From Owenia fusiformis (lineage: Eukaryota > Annelida > Polychaeta > Sabellida > Oweniidae): a stretch of DNA of 64,000 bases. Below the pieces are notes generated by a model, which did not search any database, had not been told where the DNA came from, and was given only the letters and a program-made list of their open reading frames with translations. A program made the position numbers and the translations under genes. Shown here piece by piece: positions 26,001 through 35,999 of the stretch. The stretch's first letter is position 1; each line of letters starts with the position of its first letter. The stretch lies in NCBI GenBank assembly GCA_903813345.2, contig CAIIXF020000001.1, forward strand, positions 54,393,885 to 54,457,884, given 5' to 3'.

Positions 26001-26535
26001 CAAATGAAGGGCTTTGTGTCCACTGGATAGTTTCGTTGACATTATCGAACACCTCAATGTCAGAGTCACTATCAGAATTCTGCATAGCATCCTGGGGTAA
26101 GGCATAGTCTGAACTGATTGTAACACTGTCTATGGTGGCGGTATGTCGGCGAGGGTCAGTGCTTACTACTGCAATCCGTGTCGAGCAGGGCAAAGTACCG
26201 GCTTTTGATAACTCATTTGATGTTGTTGACTTGACATCCGATTTGTCTGGATCTTCCGTTTTGATAAGTGTGTTTAATCTTCCAGCACTTTGAAGACTCA
26301 TCCTTGGTTGATGGGCAGGTAGTTCATCATAATCTAATTTCTTCTTATCTGTTGGTCTTGCGATAGGCTTATCATCCGGGGCATGTTTAACAGATCCAGC
26401 ACGCGTGCAGCAAGCTGGGCGGTGAAATGGTTTACCCGGGCCGATGCTGTCAATGTTACTTTTCCTCTCTGGCTCTTTCCCAATGCTTGCGCTATTCCCA
26501 TCCTTGCTTGCTCCCTTCGAGCTATCAGAACCCAT
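23017..26535 (-). CDS. Large disordered, potentially N-myristoylated protein (1172 aa), family not recognised
   Basis: The sequence is one uninterrupted coding exon. I start it at the ATG at 26535 because the product then opens MGSDSSKG, a good N-myristoylation context (Gly2, Ser/Lys at 5-7), and because a 3' splice site (TGTTTCTGTCTTCCAG) ends nine bases upstream at 26545. An upstream ATG at 26703 is in frame, but its 56 codons look like intron or leader. The protein is largely low-complexity and Ser/Pro/Glu/Asn-rich, so probably disordered. Visible elements are an acidic SDSDSDIEVF patch (about 154-163), a basic cluster KIKSKRRSRSKRSER (381-395), three TLS-x-E-x-R-x-A motifs (about 414, 455, 492), two adjacent ~66-residue repeats (about 663-728 and 729-794, sharing YNPIFSQE and KHERVSEIKQENQSPKLG), and a short C-terminal coiled coil (about 1123-1150) before a terminal Cys. 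There are no transmembrane segments and no enzyme motif. It could be a membrane-tethered scaffold, but that is inference. The gene is real (over 3.5 kb open, coherent composition); its function is unknown. Confidence 0.85.
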   Translation of the reverse strand: MGSDSSKGASKDGNSASIGKEPERKSNIDSIGPGKPFHRPACCTRAGSVKHAPDDKPIARPTDKKKLDYDELPAHQPRMSLQSAGRLNTLIKTEDPDKSDVKSTTSNELSKAGTLPCSTRIAVVSTDPRRHTATIDSVTISSDYALPQDAMQNSDSDSDIEVFDNVNETIQWTQSPSFEPTESPVTPPSTPSENTQSTDHHPISTSSVPDVLRVAEQHVIVSEEVESIVERDDEPVVNIDDTLEQLKTIAEGLDVESKQLKTPVETVETYEESEIQIIDDQEEALPFNDTFRELHISVSNEGNDVHVNDELAHNPDDLKIDFDSNEIEARPGNRDVAKLAIDRVYGAHLSPGGTPYFFQALIDEAQPQQRAVTAKDGQKGKIKSKRRSRSKRSERCSKQNLSVDNQFDPYSCPTLSNEYRKATDDVSPSDTSIAREYCAAVASGVARPDNVSTPTLSREVARATEELVVDDNIDTEDMMLKHNSEISNEHATLSKEFRNASENSEANANINEEVLTAAELSHYEDLDASPATLQRICTNNIERANPQNISNKARLKQTTKLVDIPNVNVNIQNCDSLKVMAERALREYKSQYVFVRNVSSPKSQCSNSGQQTDVSSSGKDINKGIYDKLLDPKGTLQERIDEALRDISRAVFNLSPANTLEKNTAQKQSPHLQEKPHVTSQEPARIERVKYAYNPIFSQEVKHERVSEIKQENQSPKLGSSQPHQVEKNNAPKQPRSLQENPNVTSHETAGTEKVKYTYNPIFSQEIKHERVSEIKQENQSPKLGSAQLHKFSETASSKPRCPISSKVQLEPLVSAKPQVCSSPPQTFENCAKKPQPSTQYSFESRMKEWEQNNSDLKVVGQIDPEFEAAFLWNASEDIIKGKGDFLETPSNTPDIITGNIWTTDQSKRDIQRNQHAALKRTYNASESERPPPVSRMPQDQVYDLLMAAKSRVEKGDLTRSTEFVYPPESDENDDDGIVEFSITKTYTEPSPFDDPPKNESPPERMDQPYNFVNPSRQTRDVSSHRLKRDPSSALIPLTEENDNLDGPHGDVFHPSVGMSKSSGDIPVTDYVSQWLKNQPAEMETPPQYVPPNELNQPPNHRMAHSKSDSALTVQQMPSNNGELQVARDQMDGLKVQIKMLHEQMRSMGDILDTSGQKQEEPTIHKTSDKGC
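24152..24549 (-). repeat. Intragenic tandem duplication of ~198 bp in the disordered-protein gene
   Basis: Two in-frame copies encode ~66 residues each, sharing VKY-YNPIFSQE and KHERVSEIKQENQSPKLG. At DNA level the cores around 24180-24250 and 24380-24450 are nearly identical (for example GGGTGATTGATTTTCCTGCT on the plus strand), while the outer parts diverge. This indicates a fairly recent duplication or ongoing conversion of the core. Confidence 0.85.
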
Positions 26536-26544
26536 TATGACAAT

Positions 26545-26560
26545 CTGGAAGACAGAAACA
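26545..26560 (-). other. 3' splice site before the MGSDSS start
   Basis: The minus strand reads TGTTTCTGTCTTCCAG, a strong polypyrimidine tract with CAG, nine bases before the chosen ATG. It implies an upstream 5' untranslated exon that I could not place. Confidence 0.6.
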
Positions 26561-26703
26561 CAGTAAATGTGATGTATGTGACACATAGAAACATTCAGCA
26601 CACCTAATCGTGAACTAACTTTCATTTTTGAGTCACTCGGTAACAACCAAGATAAGGTGAATCGCCTTAAGGTAATGTAAACAACATAATGGATCAGACT
26701 CAA

Positions 26704-29282
26704 TGACTGATTTCATCAGTTTCGGAAATCGTTTCAAGGCAAATTTTTTCTTCCTCGAAAATACACACAAACCTCAAGCACATTTATCAGCACGTGGCAT
26801 GCGCCAGGAGATAAGACGGAAATGACGTAATTTAGCGTTCCCTTCACCTCATGACCAATTATTCATCCATGCGTTTGTTATTTTCGATATTTTCTGTGTG
26901 TGTGTACCAGCTGGGGTTCGATTGGTTAATCTCTATGGAATATCAACACCAAACTGATAAGGGAAGATGTCCAAATACAAACAGTTGTGAAATAACGAGA
27001 TTAATTCTTTTGAGGGGAGGGTAAATGACGATTCATTATAAGAATTAATAAACGTCATTACAATACTCACAAAATGTTGTTAATTTTTGGAAAAAATTCT
27101 ATTGAAAGGCAAATTAAAATTTCCTTCCGTTTTATGGGGAATTAAGCAAAATGAAATGACGTTCACCGTCAATATTTGGCCACGATCCCTATACTGAACA
27201 GTAAGTGCACATCCGATGCCTCTATCCAATGTATCCAGGTATCGTACAAATAAATTTGATGCTGTACATGTGTACAGAAGCATGGTTTATCGCAATAACC
27301 GTAGATTTGTTTTGAAATAGAATGCTGTTGCGCTGATAAGCAATGAAGCTGGAGAAAAAAGATTACACATTTGCTTTAGTAACATGTTCTTCAAATGTGC
27401 CATAGATCTGTATTTCACCTGGATTTAGCAATCCAGTGAAATTGCAAAATTGGACAAAATCAATGTTTGTAATTGTATCAATTTCATAATTTGCAGCTCC
27501 TATAGTGATTTACTCGGCTTCCGTTTATCTACCACTTGCGTGGGCCTCTTATGAAGTTTTGAGTGAGGTAACGTGACCGTGCCTATATTGCGATTGCAAA
27601 TGTGCACTTATCAATGAAGTTGCGTTGGCAATATCAGAATCGAACTGTGTTGGGTCAGCAAGCATATGTTTGAGGTAGCCAAGGTGATCACATGAACAAA
27701 GTAGTAGGCCTTCGGTTTTATTCCACAAAATCCACGAAAAAATTGGAAAAAAACATTTACATTATGTACTTCCAGAAATTAACGAGGCAGAATGTACCAT
27801 TGTAAGAATATCTCATCTATGAGGCCGTTTCGACCCAACAATAGGAATATCATACAAAAACAGTATAACCCCTCCAAAAGATTGACAACCACGACTCCCC
27901 ATTTGGTAGAGTGTTAAGCCTGCGTATATTCAAACTTGTCTTTCAAATACAATATAATAGGTGGGGTATCTGAAAATCGTCGCCAAATATTTAAAGTCTT
28001 TAACACATAGTCCAACAACACGGTGTTGTTGCATCACGATACTCCCCAGTGCCAATGGGATGACCATACAGTTTTGCAGGGGAATGTACCATGCTACGCA
28101 TAAACTACATACGAGTTTCATTACATTGTTTGTTGGATACGTAAAAGACTAAGAACTTCATTATGTATGCAGTATTGTGGTAAAGTAAACCCAGATGTTT
28201 CCTAGACTAAAGTGGATGTGCCTAGTGGATCTGCACCTATTTATTGTGATTCTTCTCTGAAAGTTTGTTAATAAGTTCTATGTCGTACACCAATAGAGTT
28301 GTTGTTATGAAATCTTCCCTAATCCAGGAGCGGAAATTAGAAATTGACAAGATGGACCGGGGAGAGTAATTTTCGAAAATACTTTGCTTGCATCTGAAAC
28401 AAATTGTGGCACAATTTTCATTTCAGATGATGCAAGCACATTCATGAAAATGTAAAAACGGGGTATAAGTTTTTGGGATTTTGTGAAAATATGTATTTAA
28501 AAAGAACGAATTAGCGTATGCTCTAGTATAGCTTCTGCCGAAAAAGTATCTAGATTTAAAGATGCAATATGTGCATATGCTGTATTCATGATAATCTTTT
28601 TGTTATGAAAAACCTTCCAAACGTTCTCAAAATATTACATATTTAAGATAATGCTGAGACAAGAAATTTGAACCGGAGTAAATATACCCCGGGAATTGTA
28701 TGAGAATTAATATGATTGAAAGTAACAAAAAGTTCAAGTTCCGTTTAAATATGGCATTAATACCGTTTAATTAAAATCTCGTGAAAAATGAATGAAAATG
28801 AGACATTGCCTTCCAAAACAGGACATTATAACTTGCTTTGATGAGTTTTTTTTACTTTCCTGGTCTCAGCAATGTCTGCAATGTACAACAAACGTTTAAA
28901 TGTTGCTATTTAGCTATAAAAATAGATGTCAAACAATAACTTTACATTGCTTTATTAGGTTGATACCAGATTCCCCAGGGAATGTGAATGGTTTATTTGA
29001 AGCAAGTGTTTTTTTAACATACAATGTCATGCAATCAAAGACATTTGATTTATACTTCTCATGAGCCCCAGAATCAGGATGTATTGTTTGTATCTAATTA
29101 TGATATTTCTAATCATTACAAAACACGACGTAATCCCCATAACCAGTAGACTCAGTAATTCGATTTTATCCATAAAACGTATATATATATCGCCAGTAAA
29201 CATAAATTAATATTTATAAAACAAACTCACCAGATTCCTTGATATAAATATGTAACTCAAAACTGATGGGTTCCTATGCAAT
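26704..29282. other. Intergenic, no gene recognised
   Basis: AT-rich, without a supported gene. It contains an imperfect hairpin at 28387-28439 and otherwise nothing organised. The first several hundred bases presumably include the promoter and 5' leader of the disordered-protein gene, with no recognisable core-promoter motif. Confidence 0.4.
28387..28439. other. Imperfect hairpin
   Basis: TTGCTTGCATCTGAAA is followed, after about 20 bases, by TTTCAGATGATGCAAGCA. The ~16 bp arms have a 3-base bulge, and AATTGTGGCACAATTT in the loop is itself partly self-complementary. It could be a tiny MITE relic or a transcribed hairpin. Confidence 0.6.
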
Positions 29283-29528
29283 CTCGCTGATCGACCTCAT
29301 CTCACATATAACAAGCTGCAACGGACGTTGGAGGAATGTTCGCTCAATTCTCCAAGGCAGAGTTCGGATGTGCCTTCTTTGAATACAAAGGATGATATGA
29401 GTCAGTGTTTTTGGAGAATGAGTTTGCCCCCACTTACTCATAACGCACCAGACTATGCTGCTGTGCTATATTTAGCAGGCTGGCAGCTGAAACTTGATTT
29501 GTTTGAATCTAGATACTGCGAAACATAG
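29283..29528 (+). pseudogene. Coding-like fragment, possibly transposase-derived
   Basis: This frame is open from a stop upstream of 29260 to the TAG at 29526-29528. It reads coherently as protein (NLADRPHLTYNKLQRTLEE, then APDYAAVLYLAGWQLKLDLF) and has no clear ATG. The V/A-LYLAGWQLKL segment resembles the Y-x-A-G-x-x-x-K-L motif near the C-terminal part of some THAP/P-type and hAT transposase relatives. That resemblance is from memory and weak. No splice-linked exon or target duplication was found. It may equally be a decayed host exon. Confidence 0.25.
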
Positions 29529-30787
29529 TTTTACTGATCTATACTTCACTACGTCCAAATATCTATTGATATCAAGCAACATATAATGTACAAGTGCAAA
29601 TTAAAAAGAAATCAAGAGTACAGTAACATACATAGACTTTCAAGTGACCTCTTGGAAACCCGTGATATAATCAATTTCAATTAATAAAGGCCGAAAAGTC
29701 ACTTACTACTAAGGAAACAACCAGAAAGTTTTTATACCAATCAATGAGATAGAAAATAAGAACTAGAATTACTGAAGAATTTGTGGTAATAGGAATGAGG
29801 GAGGGGCAGAGGCGAGGGTTTTCATTTCCTTTTTAATTTTTCAATTTTCACTTTTAAATATGATTTATGCTGTTTAGATTCATTTATATACGCACTGTTC
29901 CTGGAACCACAGTAGATAGTATGGAATCCCAGACATATACATGATCGAATGATTGTAGTACATGTAAGCTGAGGTCCGGGTATACAGTCATTAATAAAAA
30001 ATCAGTCTTATTCTTATTCAATGTAAGTAGTAAAAGCTATTTATATACATGTATACACCACGCATTACCAACTCAGTACACTAGGGGACTTTTTAAACAT
30101 TTTTAACGTATTCCTGGGCCTCAGCATGTAAGTATAATTATCCTAATGGAAGATTTAAAGAAAACACCAACGACCATCTTGATTTTTAGGAATGACAAAT
30201 TCCTCGCCATAGATTTTCTTTGAAATAAATGTGATATTAATGTATGTACATGTTACTCTCAGGTTTGCCAGATGAATATATATTGATATTAAACAAACTT
30301 TATATGTTTATATAGATGGCGAAACCGTCAATTGGTTTAACGATATGGCATATCGGAACTAACAGCACAAATGGTGATGAGAGAAGACAAAGTGAATAGA
30401 GAGAGCAGCAAGGGCTTTGTAACAATTGAAAAGAGAGGGACTTGCTCAAACGTAAATCGTAATAGGAAGTCAGTAAATGAATATTATGTCTCATGGCGTA
30501 GCTAAAATATAAATCTAATGGTATCATTTCCTGGGCATCATTTATTTACATGTAGTCTATCAAAATATGTTGACATTATATTACATCTACAGTTCATTCC
30601 TCGAGTTGATACATGTACACTTCCCTCAGGATAATTCTGTATGCAAAATAAGCATTATCACAGATAAGCAGGGGCTATAATGAGTTTAAAACAGCGTAAT
30701 ACAATAGTACAATAAATAAAAATAAAGATTATAACATATCAGGATATTGTCATCTCTCATTTTCATGACCTGTCATTGTATTTCATC
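29529..30787. other. Intergenic, 3' flank of MTHFSD
   Basis: No gene or repeat is recognised. A candidate minus-strand AATAAA lies at 30541-30546, about 240 bases past the MTHFSD stop. Confidence 0.4.
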
Positions 30788-33700
30788 TCAGTGTATGTCT
30801 TCCTTTAGCAGAACATATTTTCCTGCTTTACGTTCTATTCCCCTCAATGTTCTCAATATTGGCACCTGCATTAACTTCTCCTGTGATAGCATTGACCAAA
30901 TGATACCATCAGGCTTTGTGAACTTGTGATGGCAGCGAATTAATCTAGTTGGTGTTATAATAATGTCCACAGGGAGATCATGGTCTTGAATTACCTCCTC
31001 TGGTGTTTCAGTTACCTGGCAATCATGTACAGTTACTATGACAGCAGTGTCTTTGTTGACAGCTCCCATTGAACACATCATGGGCCATTCTAGCTCTGTA
31101 AATCCTTCACCTTTTCCAATTCTGTAGCCTGAAAACACATACCATCATTTAAAACTAGGCTACAGTATCTAATCTGAACAATACTGGGACCAACTAAAAG
31201 TGGCAGGGTTCACATTTGGAGAATTGCTAGTATGGAAGCCTATTAGGCAGATTTTAAAATTAGACCAAAAAGGGTTCAGACTGAGAGGTGTTCGAATATA
31301 CATGTTTCAATGTATAAAGCAAATATTCTAATCATTTAATCAATTGTATTGTATATGAATGATACCATGAGAAAATTGAAAAGCGTTCAAGCAACTGCCT
31401 CATCAAAACATTACAGAAATATATTGGCAAACTAATGGAGAAGGGGTGTACCTTTTTCTGAGACTGCAACAGCTCCAATTACTAAAACATCTACTTTTAC
31501 ATCAGCATCTAGTCCAACTGGCTTACTGAACTCCTTGACACTCTGTAAAATATCAAATGACATTATTCTGGAGAAACATTAACTAATGAATGATAATCAT
31601 TTGTTAATTAAAATAAAAAACTATCAAAACGAATTAAAAACTATCAAGTGTAACACTTCCATTATAAGTGAAACATTTCCTACAACAAACTCACTTAAAG
31701 CTGGACTACGCTCCGAAACGCAATATGTTGACATATATTGTTTTTACATTTTCAAGCTCTAATATAAAGTTTATGTAAATAAAAATTGTTTTTTTCTGCG
31801 TAATATCAAAGAACAATCATTTAGTTTAAAAAAAAAGGCTAGTGCGGGATTCGAACCCGGGCCTCCCGCGTGCTCAGCGAGGATTCTACCCGCTACACCA
31901 ACGTATTATTATGAAAGGAAGAGGTAATTAAACGCTACTTATTTTGAATGCTATGATTCGGAAGTGACGTCACGTTCTTCATTTAGAAACCTTTCCAAAA
32001 TCATATCGCCGGCACCGATCGAAGCAAATTCAATGAAAAATCTTTGAAATGACACATTTATCGTAAGTATTTCTACACAAAATTTGCCCCATTTGTTCAT
32101 CATTCTATAATCTTTCATTAAGCTCAAAATGATAAAGTTCACCCCCGAAACAACCCAAGATTGCGTTTCGGAGCGTAGTCCAGCTTTAAAAAGAGGCAAT
32201 ATGTTTTGAATTTGAGGAATTTGGGATTTTTAAACTTTAAATCAATTTGAAATAAATGTTTAAACATCAAGCTACAGTAAATGTTAATTTTGCCATTCAG
32301 GATCAAGACATGAACATATTTAAACATAACAGTTGAAATCAGTTGGTATATGCTACTTTACTAGTGGTAAGATGTGAGTACAATGTAGTCTTAACAAACT
32401 GACATCACTGATTAAAAAATGGAGAGACAAAGACACTGACTGAACAATAAGTTTGATAAAATTTTCCAAACTCACTATGGCCAGGGTCGATGAGAATGAC
32501 TCAGTGGTACTTGGCCTTTTGAATGACTGTTTCATTCTTTACCTTTGCTGAACTGCACAACTTCAGGTCTTGCCGGTTGGCACCAGCAGGGGGTATGATT
32601 TCATTAAATAACCCACTCTTCAGTCTTGGTGTGGGAACAAGTAATGTTTTCTTTTGCTGCAAAGAATTGTGGAAAAATGTATAAAATGTAAATAATGGCC
32701 ACAGCGGCACAGCATTCCTTTATATCTTTATATACTTGCAAGAGATTTTATTTTTTATTTCATTTAAATGGCTAAAGTCAATTTGCACTAATTCTAAAAA
32801 ATGTATGATTGCTTTTTCAATTATAAATAAATGTATCACTGGCTTCTGTAACTTCAATCACTGTCATAATTGGTCAGATATATCAAAACTAGATCTAAAA
32901 GATACTAATGGGATTGAGAGAAAATATTGTTTCTGATGTGTTACACTATTAATCATTTTGCTGCCCCATGTGTGGCACATTCAAGATGACAACTTACACA
33001 TTATTTATACATACCTCCAGGGCAATGAATCTGCAAGGAGCAAGTGGTTTGTCAGGGTCTATCTTCACTATTGAGGCATTGGTAAACTCTGGTAGACTAT
33101 ACAGTCTATCAGCAGCCAGTTCTGCACCCTAAACAAAAAGTAAAATGTATGTTATATGCTTTTATGAGTTTTGAAAAATCAAATAAGTTTTTAGGCTGTA
33201 TGACTTTCAACAGCCATTTTACATTGGACCTGATTATGTACATTCTATGGTGGATGGCGGTAGGTGGAAATCCCATTGCAACTCTCTCAATTGTGATACT
33301 AATGTCTTTTCATTTTGCATCGTCACTTTCCACTGGGTCTAGAGACCCTGTGGAATAAAAGGTCAATTTGTTTCTCCCATTCATATGTGGCGGTCCATGG
33401 TCTGGTGGTCGAGAACCACAAAAATTCAATTTAAATACAGTAGATTAATACCAACAGGATCCCAGATTATCACGCTCTATGGAAAATTTAGATCAAAGCA
33501 GCACTGCCATTTAGTGATGCCACTCTATGGAATGGAAGTATACACGTCTGAATGTGAGTATGAGGCATGTGGGGTGACAGATTGCTCTTGAATGAATTTA
33601 TCAAGACTAAGATTATCATGGAATTTTTAAAGCCTTTCCTATACAAACCTTTGCCATGCTCTCCTCTGAAAGAGAACCAGTGCTATTGGTCACTTATCAA

Positions 33701-34265
33701 CATGTACCAAACTGAATTTAGAGAACAAATAATGCACAAGTAAAGTTATTACCTTAAAGTTGGGTATCCTATGGTAAACAGGCCTTGGAAAGTTTGCCAG
33801 GTTGCTTTTTTCAATGTAGTCCCATAATTCCTGACAAATACTGCCTTTAGTTATCTCTGAAATTTCAAATGATAAAAACATACATTTTGTGAAATAAATG
33901 TAAACTCAGTTGTGAGAGCATTACCTTTTCATTATTTATCATTCTTGTTACAATATTACGAGTCAAAAGTACATGTATTTGCATAAATCATAATTGCCAT
34001 CAACTTGCATAGTTAAATGGGCCCAAGAACAATTCATGTAATCCCAGTCACTTGAAATTCAAAAGTGACATACATTGTACATATGTAACTTAAGCAACTC
34101 ATAGGCCCCCCATTGGAGGGCCTTCTGCATACATGTATGTACATCACTGTCATAAGTTGGAAGGATTAATTTTAGCATATATTTTAGTGTATAGTTACAA
34201 TAATAGTTGTAAAGTACTTCCCCAGACTGTTAGTAGTTAAGATATACAAAACCTTTTCTTTCCAT
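30788..34265 (-). CDS. MTHFSD: MTHFSD-like protein, 258 aa, six exons
   Basis: Exons on the minus strand, in order: 34265-34253 (MERK, tentative), 33856-33753, 33128-33015, 32656-32543, 31542-31452, 31128-30788. All have GT/AG borders and compatible phases, giving 777 nt with the stop. The product aligns by eye with vertebrate MTHFSD (methenyltetrahydrofolate synthetase domain-containing), with blocks [81 protein letters not shown] and [10 protein letters not shown]. The family has the 5-formyl-THF cyclo-ligase (MTHFS) fold. Whether MTHFSD proteins have the enzyme activity is uncertain, and vertebrate MTHFSD also carries a C-terminal RRM for RNA binding. Here the frame stops right after the MTHFS-like domain (LLKEDIH), so no RRM is encoded unless there is alternative splicing. 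The first exon is only 13 coding bases and is the least certain part; the other five exons are secure. The intron between the fourth and fifth exons carries a MITE. Confidence 0.9.
31699..32185. mobile_element. TTAA-flanked MITE containing a tRNA-like sequence, in an MTHFSD intron
   Basis: Perfect 26 bp inverted ends (31699-31724 and 32160-32185) begin AGCTGGACTACGCTCCGAAA. TTAA borders both sides (31695-31698 and 32186-32189), the target duplication typical of piggyBac-type and some other elements. The ends do not begin with the CCC usual for piggyBac, so the superfamily is unsettled. The interior includes a tRNA-Gly-like segment. An 82-codon minus frame through the right half and terminal repeat starts at a non-ATG codon and has no recognised similarity. 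Confidence 0.88.
31837..31908 (-). tRNA. tRNA-Gly-like sequence, degenerate (pseudo-tRNA or tRNA-derived promoter)
   Basis: On the minus strand the middle closely follows animal tRNA-Gly(GCC): TGGTGTAGCGGGTAGAATCC, then CTCGC, CACGCGGGAGGCCCGGG and TTCGAATCCC (perfect B box), followed by a T-rich tract (AAAAAAAA on plus) that could terminate Pol III. The anticodon loop reads TGAGCAC, so the GCC anticodon is lost. The 5' seven bases do not pair with the 3' ACTAGCC, and one T-stem pair is mismatched. It is therefore unlikely to be a functional tRNA but may retain an internal Pol III promoter. It lies wholly inside the TTAA-flanked MITE. Confidence 0.7.
33149..33740. other. MTHFSD intron, no embedded feature
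   Basis: Intron between the exons at 33856-33753 and 33128-33015. The short plus-strand open frames here have no support. Confidence 0.5.
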
Positions 34266-34436
34266 TTCAGCATTAGTAAATTGTTCTTGAAAACTCCTAA
34301 CAAGAGCTCTGAAATCAAAGTTGGCTTTGCTCTAGCTATTTTCCTTAATTTCATAAGATTCGCAGACTCAAGTCTCGAAAAATTGTAATGGCCTGAATAC
34401 CAAGTTGCTAATTACAGCTCAGATGTGGTGGCTAGG

Positions 34437-34500
34437 CATTATGGCTCAGAGGTAGAGCATCGGGCTTTGAAGAGGAAGGTCCTAGTGCATTTTAGAAAGG
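34437..34500 (+). repeat. tRNA-derived SINE head or pseudo-tRNA fragment
   Basis: ATGGCTCAGAGGTAGAGCAT matches a tRNA A box and D arm. It is followed by CGGGCTTTGAAGAGGAAGGT and a degenerate B-box position (GGTCCTAGTGC). The arrangement is that of a decayed tRNA-derived SINE head. No tail or target duplication could be delimited. It lies just upstream of the tentative MTHFSD start exon. Confidence 0.5.
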
Positions 34501-34879
34501 CGTCTAAGCTTTTAACCCAGTTTGAAAAATAGGTGTAACCACAATTGCCGTTTTACAAAAGTGCTTTTCCAAAACTCCTAGAACCATTGTCACTAAAAAA
34601 CGCCTTAAATCGCGCTTTTGGAGTGTAGTGTAATACCAATACGTTTTTATAAAGTGCCTAACCCGGGTTTTTATCATTTGTCCTAAACGAAATAAGACGT
34701 CTTTCGAATGCTACACATTTGGGCCTAATCTAGGTACAAGGTAAATGAAAATATTTAATTTTTCAGAACGATATCGGAGGTGTTCCTCGCTATTTATACA
34801 GATTTTTCTGCATTTTAGGGAAGGAATTTATCCTGGGGGATTCACTGTATATAAACCTTGACAGAGATCCTCGGCGCAT

Positions 34880-35335
34880 ATGGTGTACCTTTTTTTGACA
34901 TTTGGTATGGCAATGGACCAAGATTTTAGGATCTGGTATGAGAATGCCCCTTATTATGACTTTTGAGGTATGGTAATGGTCAGATTTTTCCACTTTCTGG
35001 TATGCGAATGGTCACGGAAAATATGTTACCTCACATTTGTGGTATGGTATTGGTCTAGTAGTTACAAATATCCTTAATTTGAGGTTGTTTTGGATCGTTC
35101 TTCTTCATCTGCCTTCATCTCAGGGCCTTCCTCAATTTGAATATTAGCTCTTATCTACTTTGGATCCCGGACATTTGGTATGGCATTTGTCCTATATTTA
35201 GACATTTGGTATGGCATTGGTGTTATATTTGGACATTTGGTATGGCATTGGTCCTATTTTTGGGCATTTGGTATGGCTTTTGGGATTATTTTGGTATGGG
35301 AACACATTGAAATTTGACAGATTGGTATGGGAAAC
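34880..35335 (-). repeat. Short tandem repeat rich in TTTGGTATGGCATTGGTCC
   Basis: About ten imperfect units of 30-45 bp are built around GACATTTGGTATGGCATTGG and TCCTATTTTTGG, most regular at 35165-35290 and interrupted around 35050-35160. No coding potential is supported. Confidence 0.8.
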
Positions 35336-35438
35336 AAATGCGTGATTAAACACACATTTCGGACCAAATGCGTGACATAAATGGCAATCGCGCGCAAAGA
35401 TCAAATGGAATGCATTCACTTTTTTTCGCTGTTCAGAT

Positions 35439-35983
35439 TTATCGCATCCTCAACCCCTTTAGATTGTGGTCGTAGGCCCGTTTCATTCGTAAGCCTGTCT
35501 TTCTACAATGTCGGAGAATGAACTACGCATTGCGCTATTAAATGACCTACCTCGATACATTCCAGAGTATTTTGAAATTCTTTATATGTTGTTAGATCGT
35601 CAATTGTATGGGTTTATCGTCAGAACAAAGAGCTTTTAGTTTTTACATCGGAAATATCTCAGCAATTTTCAAAATGTCGGAAGGGGAATTCCCCAGGGAT
35701 TTCCCTTATGACTGTTGCATGCTGGGAACTGAATGGAGGAATTTGACGGTTGAACCTACACGCAAATATTGCTATCAAAAACGAAAATATCTTCGTTCTG
35801 CCGATAAACCCATACAATTTGCGATTCAACTATATGAAAAGAATTCTAAAATACTCAGGAATGTATCGAGGTAGGTCATTTATGTGTGCAATGCATAGTT
35901 CATTCTCCGACATTGTAGAGACACAGGCTTACTAATGAATCGGGCCTACGACCACAATCTAAAGGGGTCTTAGGATGCGATAA
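35439..35983. mobile_element. 545 bp foldback MITE with 8 bp target duplication GTTCAGAT
   Basis: The element starts TTATCGCATCCT and ends AGGATGCGATAA, with perfect 8 bp copies of GTTCAGAT directly outside (35431-35438 and 35984-35991). The arms extend for about 200 bp (35439 to about 35640 against about 35785-35983) and share blocks such as CCTTTAGATTGTGGTCGTAG and GGTAGGTCATTTA in mirror image. The central ~150 bp are unpaired. An 8 bp duplication fits hAT-like or related transposition. No transposase is encoded; the open frames across it mirror each other. Confidence 0.92.
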
Positions 35984-35999
35984 GTTCAGATGTCTAATT

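Noticed and set aside
26536-26703. Upstream ATG giving a 1228-residue form of the disordered protein
   Set aside because: The extra 56 residues look like translated intron or leader, a strong splice acceptor lies between the two starts, and the downstream start gives a myristoylation consensus.
31837-31908. Functional tRNA-Gly gene
   Set aside because: The anticodon loop and the acceptor stem do not fit a working tRNA and the sequence is embedded in a MITE, so it is kept only as tRNA-like.
35608-35935. 88- and 61-codon frames near 35.7 kb
   Set aside because: They lie within the 545 bp foldback MITE and largely mirror its arms.
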